45,529 nucleotides of DNA. Source: an uncultured Clostridia bacterium. Lineage in GTDB: Bacteria; Bacillota; Clostridia; Christensenellales; UBA1242. Every line of letters starts with the position of its first letter. Position 1 is the first letter of the stretch. The translations under genes and the position numbers were made by a program. The stretch is taken from contig CALVNZ010000002.1 of the NCBI GenBank assembly GCA_944350115.1, positions 73,939 to 119,467 of the forward strand. Direction: 5' to 3'. The notes below the pieces were generated by a model, which had not been told where the DNA came from, searched no databases, and worked only from the letters and a program-made list of their open reading frames with translations. Positions 34,395-42,712 of this stretch are shown here, piece after piece.

Positions 34395-36190
34395 TTTTTC
34401 TTGTTTTCCTTTTCTTCGTCATCAAATTGGCTTGAGTAAAGTTGATAGTAGAACCCTTGTTTTTCCATAAGTTGTTCGTGATTGCCATATTCAACTATAT
34501 CACCATTGTTCATTACAATTATTTTATCGGCATTTCTAATTGTAGAAAGACGGTGGGCAATAACAAAACTGGTTCTTCCTTTTGTCAAGCGTTCCATGGC
34601 TGTTTGAATAAGAACTTCCGTCCTTGTGTCAACAGAACTAGTAGCTTCGTCCAAAATCAGCATTGGGCTGTTTTGAATCATTGCACGTGCGATTGTCAAA
34701 AGTTGTCTTTGGCCTTGACTGACCATGGAGTCTTCTTTTAAAACCATGTCATAATTTCCTGGTAGAGTGGTGATAAAGTGGTGAACATTTGCCATTTTGC
34801 AATCTTCAATCATTTTTTCATCAGTTGCAGTAGGGTTGCCAAATTTTAAGTTTTCTCTTATGGTGCCTTCAAAAAGCCATGTGTCTTGCAAAACCATTCC
34901 AAAAAGCGATCTTACATAACTTCGTTTCATGTCTTTTATGCTTACACCGTCAATTTTTATATCTCCACTATTTACTTCATAAAAACGCATCAGTAGGTTT
35001 ACAAGTGTGGTTTTGCCAGCACCGGTTGGCCCAACGATTGCAATGCTTTGACCTGGTTCAGCGACAAAAGAAAAGTCGTGAATAATTGTTTTATCAGGGG
35101 AGTAGCCAAAACTTACATGATCAAATTCAACTCTACCTTTGACTTTTTTAAGTTTTTTATCTTTTAAATCAGCAGGTTCGTCTGCTTCGCTTAAAAATTC
35201 CATAACTCTTTCGCTTGCGGCGGCAGAAGATTGCAAAGAACTGAAGACGCTTCCAAGTTGCGCCATAGGTTGATGGAATAATCGAATGTAAGTTATAAAA
35301 GTTATTATAGAAGTTACAAAAACTAAGCTGTTTCTTGAAATAGCAATATAAGCGCCAAGCACACAAACCCCAGCGTAAATCATATTACCAACAAAATCGA
35401 TGGAAGGCATCATTAAAGAAGAAAGATAGCGAGATTTTTTTGCAGATGTGCGAAGTTTTTTATTTATCACATCAAACTCCGCTAGTGCTTTTTCTTCGCC
35501 ATTAAAAGCTTTTACAACATTGTGTGAAGAATAGATTTCTTCAATATGACTGTTTATGTCGCCTAAAAATACTTGTTGTTTAAAAAAGTGTTTTTGAGAA
35601 AATTTTACAATCAAAAGAATTAATCCGATTGCAAGGGGAATTTCAATAAGTGAAAATAGAGTTAGTTCCCAACTTATTGTAAACATCATAACAGGAATAC
35701 CTATTATCATAGTTGCAGATGTGATAAAGTTTGGCAAAGTTGTGTTTAATGTTTGACCTATTAAATCAACATCATTTGTCATTCTTGAAAGCACGTCACC
35801 ATACATATTTTTGTCAAAATAGGAAAGTGGCAATCTATTGATTTTTTCAATTATTTGTCTTCTAAAATTTTCCGCTATTTTAGCAGACACTTTGGCCGTT
35901 ATAATATTTTCAATATAAGTAAACAAAAACGAGCAAACATACATAACAGCAAGTATTATTCCAAATTTTATTAAAATATCAAAATTTATAGTATCTTGGA
36001 AAACAAGTTCCATCATTTTGTTTAAAACCCATGGACCGACTATCGATAAAATAGTGCCTACAAGAGAAAGTAATATAGAGAAAATGACTGCCACCCTATA
36101 AGGTCTAAAAGCCATTAGTAAATATCTTATTGATTTTTTAAAGTCTTTTGATTTGTCAGCAGACATTCCTGCGTGTCCAAAAGATGGCAT
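34391..36190 (-). CDS. Heterodimeric ABC exporter subunit with the intact catalytic site
   Basis: The 599-residue protein is a fused six-helix membrane domain (residues 25-330) and ATPase, of the MsbA/multidrug type. Walker A GPTGAGKTT, signature VSQGQRQ (unusual S-Q-G-Q), Walker B LILDEATSSVD and H-loop VIAHR are visible, with the catalytic Glu present. It pairs with the upstream gene product, whose Glu is replaced by Asp. Pairing of one degenerate and one competent site is known from TM287/288 and BmrCD-type exporters. The start overlaps the end of that partner gene, and its stop is overlapped by the MacB-like gene. The substrate is unknown; drugs or lipids are possible. Confidence 0.92.
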   Translation of the reverse strand: MPSFGHAGMSADKSKDFKKSIRYLLMAFRPYRVAVIFSILLSLVGTILSIVGPWVLNKMMELVFQDTINFDILIKFGIILAVMYVCSFLFTYIENIITAKVSAKIAENFRRQIIEKINRLPLSYFDKNMYGDVLSRMTNDVDLIGQTLNTTLPNFITSATMIIGIPVMMFTISWELTLFSLIEIPLAIGLILLIVKFSQKHFFKQQVFLGDINSHIEEIYSSHNVVKAFNGEEKALAEFDVINKKLRTSAKKSRYLSSLMMPSIDFVGNMIYAGVCVLGAYIAISRNSLVFVTSIITFITYIRLFHQPMAQLGSVFSSLQSSAAASERVMEFLSEADEPADLKDKKLKKVKGRVEFDHVSFGYSPDKTIIHDFSFVAEPGQSIAIVGPTGAGKTTLVNLLMRFYEVNSGDIKIDGVSIKDMKRSYVRSLFGMVLQDTWLFEGTIRENLKFGNPTATDEKMIEDCKMANVHHFITTLPGNYDMVLKEDSMVSQGQRQLLTIARAMIQNSPMLILDEATSSVDTRTEVLIQTAMERLTKGRTSFVIAHRLSTIRNADKIIVMNNGDIVEYGNHEQLMEKQGFYYQLYSSQFDDEEKENKKK

Positions 36191-37929
36191 TATAATTCCT
36201 CCTGTTTAAGTTGCGATAAAGCGATTTCTTTGTAAACATCGCATGTTTTTAAAAGTTCGTCATGTTTTCCTTTTCCAACCATTTGCCCTTCATTTAAAAC
36301 GATTATTTGATCTGCATTTCTTATTGTTCCAATTCTTTGTGCGACAATTAATTTAGTTGTCCCTTTTATGTTTTTTTCAAGAGCTTTTCGTAATGCTTTA
36401 TCTGTTTTGTAATCAAGCGCTGAAAAAGAATCGTCAAAAATTAAAATTTCCGGATTTTTTACAAGAGCTCTTGCAATTGACAGACGCTGTTTTTGACCAC
36501 CAGAAACATTTTTCCCACCTTGTGAAATGTGAGAGTCGAGCCCTTTTTCTTGTTTAAACACAAAATTTGCTTGTGAGATTTTTAATGCTTTTTCAACTTC
36601 TTCGTCTGTTGCATTTTTGTTGCCATACTTGATGTTTTCTCGAATCGTTCCAGAAAACAAAACGCCTTGTTGTGGAATGTATCCAATTATATCATGTAAA
36701 TCTTTAAGCTTGTAATCACGAACATTTTCTCCGTCAACCAAAACTTCACCTTCAGTGCAATCATAAAATCTTGGAATTAAATTTATGAGAGTTGACTTTC
36801 CAGAACCTGTTGACCCAATAAAAGCCACCGTGTCACCTTGACTTGCCTTAAATGAAATGTTTTTTAAAACATAGTCGTCAGCACCCGGATATTTAAATGA
36901 AACATCTTTAAACTCAATTGTTCCTGTTTGTTTAGGGGAGACGCCGTTTCCATCAAGAATAGATGTCTTTGTGTCAAGAACATCTTTTATTCTGCGGGCA
37001 GAAACAAGAGCACGGGGAACCATAACAAATAACATAGATGCCATCATAAATGATGTTATAATTTGCAATGCATATTGAGTGAACACTGTCAAAATTTCAT
37101 AGTCGATTGAGTTTCCTGCAATTAAATAAGCGCCAACCCAAACCAAAGCAAGATTTGTGCCAGACATAATCAAAGTCATTCCTGGTTGAATTAAACCTGA
37201 AATTTTGTTTACAAAACATTGAAGTTTTGTTAGTGACCTGTTTTCTTTTTCAAATTTAGCTTCTTGCAATTTTTCAGCAGCATTTGCTCTTACGACTTTC
37301 AACCCCGTCAAGTTTTCACGAGTTACTAAATTCACTCTGTCAGTTAAGTTTTGTATTTTGTTAAATTTTGGAACAACAAAAACAAATAGCATTGTAATTA
37401 AAAGCAAAAGAGCAACTACTGATCCTGCCGTAACTAACGAAAGTTGTGCAGAAAGATTTATTATTTTTGTCACAGCAACTATTGCAATAACAGGGGCAGA
37501 AAGACCAATATTCAAAATCATGATTAAAACTTCTTGAAGTTGTGTAATATCGTTTGTAGATCTTGTTATTAATGATGCAATTGAAAATTTATTGATTTCA
37601 CTCATTGAAAAATTGTTTACTGATTTGAAAAGTTCGCGTCTAGTTTTTGCCATCAATCCTGTGACCGTGTGTGAGGAAAGGTAGTTTGCTATTAGTCGCG
37701 AAACATACATCCCAACGACAACCAAAAGCATAAACCCGCCATTGATTAAAATGTCGTTCCAATATAAATTTAATTTGCCGTTTTGAGCACCAGCTTGTAA
37801 AGCTCCAACAATTCCACCCATAAATTCAGGCAATGACAAGTTGCAATAAACATAAGTGCCTAAAAATACAAAATTTAAAAGAAGTAGCATCCAATCTTTA
37901 AAAGACAATAATTTAATAATTTTTAACAT
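36190..37929 (-). CDS. Heterodimeric ABC exporter subunit with degenerate Walker B
   Basis: The 579-residue fused membrane-ATPase subunit has Walker A GSTGSGKST, signature VSGGQKQR, and Walker B EILIFDDSFSALD. There, the usual catalytic Glu is Asp, marking the non-hydrolysing site of heterodimeric exporters. Six membrane helices lie at residues 10-310. It is transcribed first in the operon, from a TTGACT / TATAAT promoter whose -10 box ends 6 bases before the ATG. No ribosome binding site is present, so the mRNA is probably leaderless. The promoter is divergent from that of the solenoid gene. The next gene overlaps by one base. Confidence 0.92.
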   Translation of the reverse strand: MLKIIKLLSFKDWMLLLLNFVFLGTYVYCNLSLPEFMGGIVGALQAGAQNGKLNLYWNDILINGGFMLLVVVGMYVSRLIANYLSSHTVTGLMAKTRRELFKSVNNFSMSEINKFSIASLITRSTNDITQLQEVLIMILNIGLSAPVIAIVAVTKIINLSAQLSLVTAGSVVALLLLITMLFVFVVPKFNKIQNLTDRVNLVTRENLTGLKVVRANAAEKLQEAKFEKENRSLTKLQCFVNKISGLIQPGMTLIMSGTNLALVWVGAYLIAGNSIDYEILTVFTQYALQIITSFMMASMLFVMVPRALVSARRIKDVLDTKTSILDGNGVSPKQTGTIEFKDVSFKYPGADDYVLKNISFKASQGDTVAFIGSTGSGKSTLINLIPRFYDCTEGEVLVDGENVRDYKLKDLHDIIGYIPQQGVLFSGTIRENIKYGNKNATDEEVEKALKISQANFVFKQEKGLDSHISQGGKNVSGGQKQRLSIARALVKNPEILIFDDSFSALDYKTDKALRKALEKNIKGTTKLIVAQRIGTIRNADQIIVLNEGQMVGKGKHDELLKTCDVYKEIALSQLKQEEL

Positions 37930-37935
37930 GAAAAA

Positions 37936-37964
37936 ATTATATGACTAAACAAAAATTAAGTCAA
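37936..37964 (-). promoter_or_regulatory. Leaderless-type promoter of the ABC exporter operon
   Basis: On the minus strand TTGACT (37959-37964), 17 bases, TATAAT (37936-37941), then exactly 6 bases before the ATG at 37929. Transcription should begin at or beside the start codon. Confidence 0.75.
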
Positions 37965-37985
37965 ATAAAATATTAAAAATCGTTT

Positions 37986-38013
37986 TTGATTTTTATTAAA
38001 ATTATGTTACAAT
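37986..38013 (+). promoter_or_regulatory. Promoter of the solenoid protein gene
   Basis: TTGATT (37986-37991) and TACAAT (38008-38013) are 16 bases apart. It is divergent from the ABC exporter promoter 22 bases away. GAGGTG follows for ATG 38034. Confidence 0.55.
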
Positions 38014-38033
38014 TAAGCGAAGAGGTGAAAAAA

Positions 38034-38948
38034 ATGAGTTTTAAACTATTTAAAGGTGACAAAGTTGTTGACCCAACCATTCACGACGAAGAAGAAAACA
38101 TCAATTTATCAATGGGTGTTCACATACTTTCAAATTGTAAAAATGTTTCTGTTGCAGGAAGCGCTGTTATTCTTGAAGCAATAGGCACGCATTTTAAAGA
38201 TGTAAGCGGAAAGGCTTTCATTCAAATGTTTGATGCAAGCAGCATTGAATCAATGTATGGAAAAGCAAAGATCGGCCTTTTGAAAAGCGGGTTTATTGGA
38301 AGAGTTTCAGGCAAAGCCAAAATCACAACAATAAATGATTGTGTGATTGATTATGTTTCAAACAAAGCAAAAATTGGAACTATGAACGATGGGTTCATAA
38401 GATTTTTGGATGATAAAGCTGAACTTGCAACTATGACAAAAGGAAAAATTATGTTTGTCAGAGGGAAAGCAAGAATCGTTACTTTGATTGATGGTGAAAT
38501 TACTGGGGTTGAAGACAATGCGGAGCTTACCAGCATGATGAACGGCAAAATCACATACACGCTTAATGATGCAAAAGTTGGAACTATCAACAATGGGCAT
38601 ATTGCTTTGATTGCTGATAATGCTGAAATCGCAACATTAAACAAAGGTGAAATCACAGAAATGATCGGATCAAGCATGATCAGTGCAAATATGGAAGGGA
38701 ACATAAAATACATGACTCCAAATGCACTCATTTTGTACAGCCCTGATCAAAGTGAAAAAAGAAGGGAAGAATTCAAGAAAAACAAAGAGGAGCTTTTAAA
38801 AAACGCTGTTGCAAGAGAGACCACACCAGCGCAAATGGAGCTTGAACTTCCTGAAAGCATAAAAGTTGAAAAGAAATCAGCTAAAAAGAAATCTTCAAAA
38901 AAAGCAGAAGAAGAACTTGTAACAGCTGATAGTGAAAATAAAGATTAA
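38034..38948 (+). CDS. Repetitive beta-solenoid protein with 17-residue repeats
   Basis: The 304-residue protein has no signal peptide. Residues 25-228 form about 12 tandem repeats of exactly 17 residues, pattern (G/N/D)-K-A-x-I-x-T-M-x-x-G-x-I-x-x-V-x. Examples are GKAKIGLLKSGFIGRVS, NKAKIGTMNDGFIRFLD and DNAEIATLNKGEITEMI. Strands of alternating I/V, spaced turns with G/D/N and no prolines suggest a right- or left-handed beta-helix with a 17-residue coil. The last ~70 residues are charged and Lys/Glu-rich, and include KSAKKKSSKK; they are probably disordered. ATG 38034 has GAGGTG 6 bases upstream, so the earlier in-frame ATG (37986) is rejected. It could be a cytoplasmic scaffold. I do not recognise a named family; polymer-forming (bactofilin-like) is a guess. 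Confidence 0.8.
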   Translation: MSFKLFKGDKVVDPTIHDEEENINLSMGVHILSNCKNVSVAGSAVILEAIGTHFKDVSGKAFIQMFDASSIESMYGKAKIGLLKSGFIGRVSGKAKITTINDCVIDYVSNKAKIGTMNDGFIRFLDDKAELATMTKGKIMFVRGKARIVTLIDGEITGVEDNAELTSMMNGKITYTLNDAKVGTINNGHIALIADNAEIATLNKGEITEMIGSSMISANMEGNIKYMTPNALILYSPDQSEKRREEFKKNKEELLKNAVARETTPAQMELELPESIKVEKKSAKKKSSKKAEEELVTADSENKD

Positions 38949-38967
38949 TTAAAAGAAGGCAAATTTA

Positions 38968-39876
38968 ATGCAAGTTTTTTTGCATGCTCTTTCAGATGCG
39001 GCTCTTGACACGTTGAAAGCGCTGCCTATTTTATATTTGGCTTATCTTTTGGTCGCGTATTTTTCACATGCTCAAAGCACGAAGTTTACTAAATTTTTAA
39101 ACACTTCAAAAAAGGCAGGGCCAGCTGTCGGAGCTTTTTTAGGTTGTGTTCCGCAATGTGGCTTTTCTTCTGTCATGTCAGATTTTTATTCCAGAAAATC
39201 GATAACTCTTGGAACATTAATAGCTGTCTTTTTAGCGACAAGCGATGAAGCAATTCCTATAATGATAAGCGAGCCAAGTTTTATTGTTGACTTGTTAATT
39301 TTAATAGGCTTAAAAATTGTTTTTGCTATTGTTTTTGGATATGCCATTGATTTAGTAATAAATTTATTTTCAAAAAAGAAAAAAGCCGAAACTCAACCTA
39401 TTATGGCGGAGGAACTAGAACATCAACATGATCATTGTGTTTGTCATGGTCATAGCGACACGAAAGATCATTGCCACAAAGAAAACATATTTTTGGATGC
39501 TCTGTATCACACATTAAACATTATGATGTATATTTTTATAGCGACACTACTAATAAATATCGTAGTTGAAGCGGTAGGAATGGAGTCATTTACGTCATGG
39601 TTTGGTGGTAATGTTTATGTTCAAATTTTGCTTGCAGGGGTGATTGGTTTAATTCCAAATTGTGCTTCATCCGTCTTTTTAGTTGAACTTTACATCAACG
39701 GTGGAATTGCTTTTTCAGCTTTATTTGCGGGATTAAGTGCAGGCGCAGGCGTTGGTTTAGTGGTTTTGTTTGCAAAAAATAATAAAGGGAAAAAACTTTT
39801 GCAAAGTTTTGGAATTGTAGGTCTTCTTTATGTTTTGGGTGTTGTCAGTGGAATCATTGTGAGTTTATTTTATTAA
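38968..39876 (+). CDS. Putative heavy-metal exporter of the ArsP_2/10-TM type
   Basis: The 302-residue membrane protein has two homologous halves, each with a cysteine motif in a helix turn: GAFLGCVPQCGFSS (~55-68) and GVIGLIPNCASSV (~225-237). Eight to ten helices are predicted. The loop between the halves (about 140-172) is rich in His and Cys (HQHDHCVCHGH, HCHKEN), which fits metal sensing or loading. This matches the 'putative 10TM heavy-metal exporter' or putative manganese transporter family, where function is only predicted. It begins 19 bases after the solenoid gene and may share its transcript. Confidence 0.82.
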   Translation: MQVFLHALSDAALDTLKALPILYLAYLLVAYFSHAQSTKFTKFLNTSKKAGPAVGAFLGCVPQCGFSSVMSDFYSRKSITLGTLIAVFLATSDEAIPIMISEPSFIVDLLILIGLKIVFAIVFGYAIDLVINLFSKKKKAETQPIMAEELEHQHDHCVCHGHSDTKDHCHKENIFLDALYHTLNIMMYIFIATLLINIVVEAVGMESFTSWFGGNVYVQILLAGVIGLIPNCASSVFLVELYINGGIAFSALFAGLSAGAGVGLVVLFAKNNKGKKLLQSFGIVGLLYVLGVVSGIIVSLFY

Positions 39877-39902
39877 GAGTAAATAAAACATGAATCATAT
39901 GC

Positions 39903-39945
39903 TTTTACAAAAAAGCTTTGACTTTTGTAAAAAATATGATATATT
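39903..39945 (+). promoter_or_regulatory. Promoter and overlapping operator of the Rho-like gene
   Basis: TTGACT (39918-39923) and TATATT (39940-39945) are 16 bases apart. A perfect 10-bp inverted repeat (TTTTACAAAA at 39903-39912, TTTTGTAAAA at 39923-39932) with a 10-base spacer covers the -35 box, typical of a repressor site. The leader after it is 60 bases with AAAGGGG before the ATG. Confidence 0.6.
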
Positions 39946-40007
39946 TTGTATAGAAAAATCTCGGCACTTGTCGAATAAATCGAAAATTTTAAACAAAAGG
40001 GGCGTTT

Positions 40008-41159
40008 ATGCGCGAAAAATTAGATTTAGAACTTTTCAATAATTCAGACACGCAAACAAAAGAAGATATTGTAAAATCTCTTGGCATTTACGAATTGCGT
40101 GGTCTTGCACGCGCATTAGGAATCAAATCTCCAACAACCAAAGTGCGTGAACTTTTGATTGATGACATTTTGCAGACCATTTCAACAGGAAAACCAACTG
40201 ATCCACAAGTCAGCAGGAAAGGAAGACCATTCAAAAAACTTGCACATCTTGACAGCATTGTTTCTATGATCGCAAACAAGACTGAAGAAAAAGAGCAAGA
40301 TTTCGAAACTACTATCGCTTTTAATCAAGAAATTCCTGTTTTTACTTCCAAATGTTTAGATTTAGCAAAAGTTTGTGGTGTTCTAAGAGTTGGAAAAGTT
40401 TCAACATATTTTATTGATTTAAGAAGCAATTTTCATGTATTTTTGTCAGAAGAAATTGTAAAGGAGAAAGGTTTAACAACTGGTGATTTTGTCGAATGTG
40501 AAGCATATAAGATAAATGATAATTCACAATATTTTGTTAAAAATATTACGAAAATTAACATGTCAGATTTCGCAAATTACAAATCAAAACCAGAATTCGA
40601 ACAAAAACAAGTTTTGCCTTCAACATTTTTGAATGGAGAAAATTTGAAAATTTTAAAAGGCGGAAGAAACATTTTAATCAATAAAGAGCCTTTATTTTTA
40701 AATGCTAAACTTAAAACACTTTTAAGCTTTCTTGAAAAAGATGAAGCAGTAAATGTTTTTTTGGGGTTAAATCTTTGTTTTGAAGATAGTTATTTTGCTT
40801 TTTCAATGTCAAAAATGCATAGCTTTGTGACGGAGTATTTGCAAGGAGAAGAAGTAAGTTATGATCGAATTATTGATGTTATTAATTTTGTAACTAGACT
40901 TTCATCACAAGGCTTTAATATAAATTTAATCATTTACGACATAGGGTTATTGCTTTCAACATTAAAATTGAGATTTAACGAAAATGATGAAAGTGTTTCA
41001 ACCCAAGAAGCAAGCAGAATTCTTAAAAAAATTATTTCTTTGGCGGAGGCTAGGGCGGAAGGGACAACAACCACACTTGTTGCGACCATCAAAGATGTTG
41101 ACACAACTAATACAACAATAAAAGATGATTTAATTAGGATTTCTGCAAAAATAGATTAA
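40008..41159 (+). CDS. Rho-like protein with inactive ATPase domain
   Basis: The 383-residue protein has the layout of transcription terminator Rho. Residues ~19-58 fit the Rho N-terminal domain (GIYELRGLARALGIKSPTTK). Residues ~118-182 resemble the Rho RNA-binding barrel (DLAKVCGVLRVGKVSTYFID, FLSEEIVKEKGLTTGDFVEC). Residues 205-383 follow the ATPase: LKILKGGRNILINKE aligns with the segment before the P-loop, FNINLIIYDIGLLLSTLKL with the Walker B strand, and ILKKIISLAEARAEGTTTTL then VATIKD with the Rho sequence [20 protein letters not shown]. But the G-x-x-x-x-G-K-T P-loop is gone (NKEPLFLNAKLKT), and the Walker B partners are changed. It should bind RNA but not use ATP. No other Rho lies in the window. 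The gene has AAAGGGG before the ATG and a dyad-controlled promoter. Confidence 0.72.
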   Translation: MREKLDLELFNNSDTQTKEDIVKSLGIYELRGLARALGIKSPTTKVRELLIDDILQTISTGKPTDPQVSRKGRPFKKLAHLDSIVSMIANKTEEKEQDFETTIAFNQEIPVFTSKCLDLAKVCGVLRVGKVSTYFIDLRSNFHVFLSEEIVKEKGLTTGDFVECEAYKINDNSQYFVKNITKINMSDFANYKSKPEFEQKQVLPSTFLNGENLKILKGGRNILINKEPLFLNAKLKTLLSFLEKDEAVNVFLGLNLCFEDSYFAFSMSKMHSFVTEYLQGEEVSYDRIIDVINFVTRLSSQGFNINLIIYDIGLLLSTLKLRFNENDESVSTQEASRILKKIISLAEARAEGTTTTLVATIKDVDTTNTTIKDDLIRISAKID

Positions 41160-41162
41160 AAA

Positions 41163-41197
41163 GTTTAGTTGACTAAACAAAATTTGATGCGTATAAT
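41163..41197 (+). promoter_or_regulatory. Leaderless-type promoter of lgt with a palindrome on the -35 box
   Basis: TTGACT (41169-41174), 17 bases, TATAAT (41192-41197), then 6 bases to the ATG at 41204. A GTTTAGT-TG-ACTAAAC palindrome (41163-41178) covers the -35 box. No ribosome binding site is visible. Confidence 0.75.
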
Positions 41198-41203
41198 TAA
41201 AAC

Positions 41204-42154
41204 ATGTTATTAAGTTTGCCAAGCGGATTCAATATAGGATCATTGCATATACAATTTTATGGTTTGTTAATGGCCAGTGCAATGGCTATTGGCATTGTTA
41301 TTGCATGTTTAAATGCTAAAAAGCGTGGTCTTAATTCAAATGACATATTAGTTCTCGCTTGTTATGTTTTGCCTTTTGCTGTTGTTGGGGCAAGAATTGC
41401 CTATGTTTTGTTTAATTTAGACAGATACTCAAATTTTTGGGACGCATTTAAAATTTGGGAAGGTGGCATGGCTATTTATGGTGGCATTGTTGGCGGAGCA
41501 ATAGGCGCGTTTCTTTATTGTTTGATTCACAAAAAAAATGTTTTGGATGTGGCAGATATTGCTATGCCGTCAGTGATTTTAGGACAGGCGATTGGCAGAT
41601 GGGGAAACTTTTTTAATCAAGAAGCTTATGGTTATCCTATAACAGATCCAAATTGGCAGTGGTTTCCATTTGGTGTTTATATTGAAAATTGTACGCAGGA
41701 AATGTGCACTTGTGGAGGATTAGGACATTGGCACATGGCCACATTTTTCTATGAATTTTTGTGTAACATAATCATTTTTGCAATTTTAATGATTTTATTA
41801 AGAAAAGTCAATATCAAAGAAAATGGTGTTGTGATGGCGAGTTATTTTGTGCTTTATGGAAGTGCAAGGGCTGGAATTGAAAGTTTAAGAACAGATCCAC
41901 TTATGTTGGGAAACGTCAGAGCTGCGCAATTATTTAGCGGATTAATTATTGCGTTTGGCGTGATTTTTATTATTACAACTTATGTTTTAAAATATATTAA
42001 AATAAAAAAATCAAAAGCTGTCGTTATTGTTCCAGCTGAAAATAATGGCACACAACTAATTGAAGAAGAAAAGAGCAAAACTCAAAAACAGACTACAAAA
42101 AAAGTAGAATCTAAAAAAAATAAAGAAAAAAAGAATAATGTTAAAAAAGAATAG
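41204..42154 (+). CDS. lgt: Prolipoprotein diacylglyceryl transferase
   Basis: This membrane enzyme attaches diacylglycerol to the lipobox Cys of lipoproteins such as the solute-binding protein in this window. The 316-residue product has the LgT signature GQAIGRWGNFFNQEAYG near 130-146, an N-terminal HIQFYGLLMASAMAIG that matches the family H-x-x-x-Y-G, a GARIAYVLFN segment with the conserved Arg, and GSARAGIESLRTDPLMLGN near the C-terminal helices. A hydrophilic Lys-rich tail of about 50 residues (KSKTQKQTTKKVESKKNKEK) extends past the usual end. It is expressed from a leaderless-type promoter. Confidence 0.97.
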   Translation: MLLSLPSGFNIGSLHIQFYGLLMASAMAIGIVIACLNAKKRGLNSNDILVLACYVLPFAVVGARIAYVLFNLDRYSNFWDAFKIWEGGMAIYGGIVGGAIGAFLYCLIHKKNVLDVADIAMPSVILGQAIGRWGNFFNQEAYGYPITDPNWQWFPFGVYIENCTQEMCTCGGLGHWHMATFFYEFLCNIIIFAILMILLRKVNIKENGVVMASYFVLYGSARAGIESLRTDPLMLGNVRAAQLFSGLIIAFGVIFIITTYVLKYIKIKKSKAVVIVPAENNGTQLIEEEKSKTQKQTTKKVESKKNKEKKNNVKKE

Positions 42155-42188
42155 TTTTGATTTTTAAATTTGTGTTAAAAATTAAAAT

Positions 42189-42707
42189 ATGCAAGGGCGC
42201 GTTTTTGGAATTAAAAAATCGACGTGGTTAAAAATTAGTGGCGGAATTAATTTGTCGTTACTAGTTTTTTTTATATTTTTTTCAATTTTTTACATCAAAA
42301 ATTATTATTTATGGTTTTTTTTCTTTTGTTTTTTTACAGGTTTGCATAGTTTGATTAAAAGTTTTTTATTTAAATTAGATTCTGCTTGTTATTTTGGTTT
42401 TTTATTGTTTCTTATAGGCATTGCAGGTTTTTTTGCGTATTTTTTTGATTTGCAATATAAATACTTTTATTTTCTTTCGGCAGTCGGTGTTGCTTCTATT
42501 TTGACATTTTTCTTTACTCATCAAAAATTTCAATTCTTTTTTGGGTTATTGATGGTTATGAGTGCTGTTTTGTCTTTTTTGTATAGTAACGAGGTGTTAA
42601 ATTTAGCAATTTTTCTTGCTATATATTTATCTTTTCTCTTTATTTTCTGTTTGATTTGTGTTATACTCATTATTAAGTATTTCAAAAATCCAAATAAAAG
42701 GGGATAA
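42189..42707 (+). CDS. Phe-rich integral membrane protein, unknown family
   Basis: The 172-residue protein has about five transmembrane helices very rich in Phe, Ile, Leu and Tyr (for example LSLLVFFIFFSIFYI near 24-38 and FFFGLLMVMSAVLSFLY near 115-131). Only short loops separate them, and a basic tail (KYFKNPNKRG) stays inside. No ribosome binding site is found before the ATG, so it may be translated with lgt read-through or from a weak promoter. No homology is recognised. The next gene begins 6 bases after its stop. Confidence 0.65.
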   Translation: MQGRVFGIKKSTWLKISGGINLSLLVFFIFFSIFYIKNYYLWFFFFCFFTGLHSLIKSFLFKLDSACYFGFLLFLIGIAGFFAYFFDLQYKYFYFLSAVGVASILTFFFTHQKFQFFFGLLMVMSAVLSFLYSNEVLNLAIFLAIYLSFLFIFCLICVILIIKYFKNPNKRG

Positions 42708-42712
42708 AAGCT

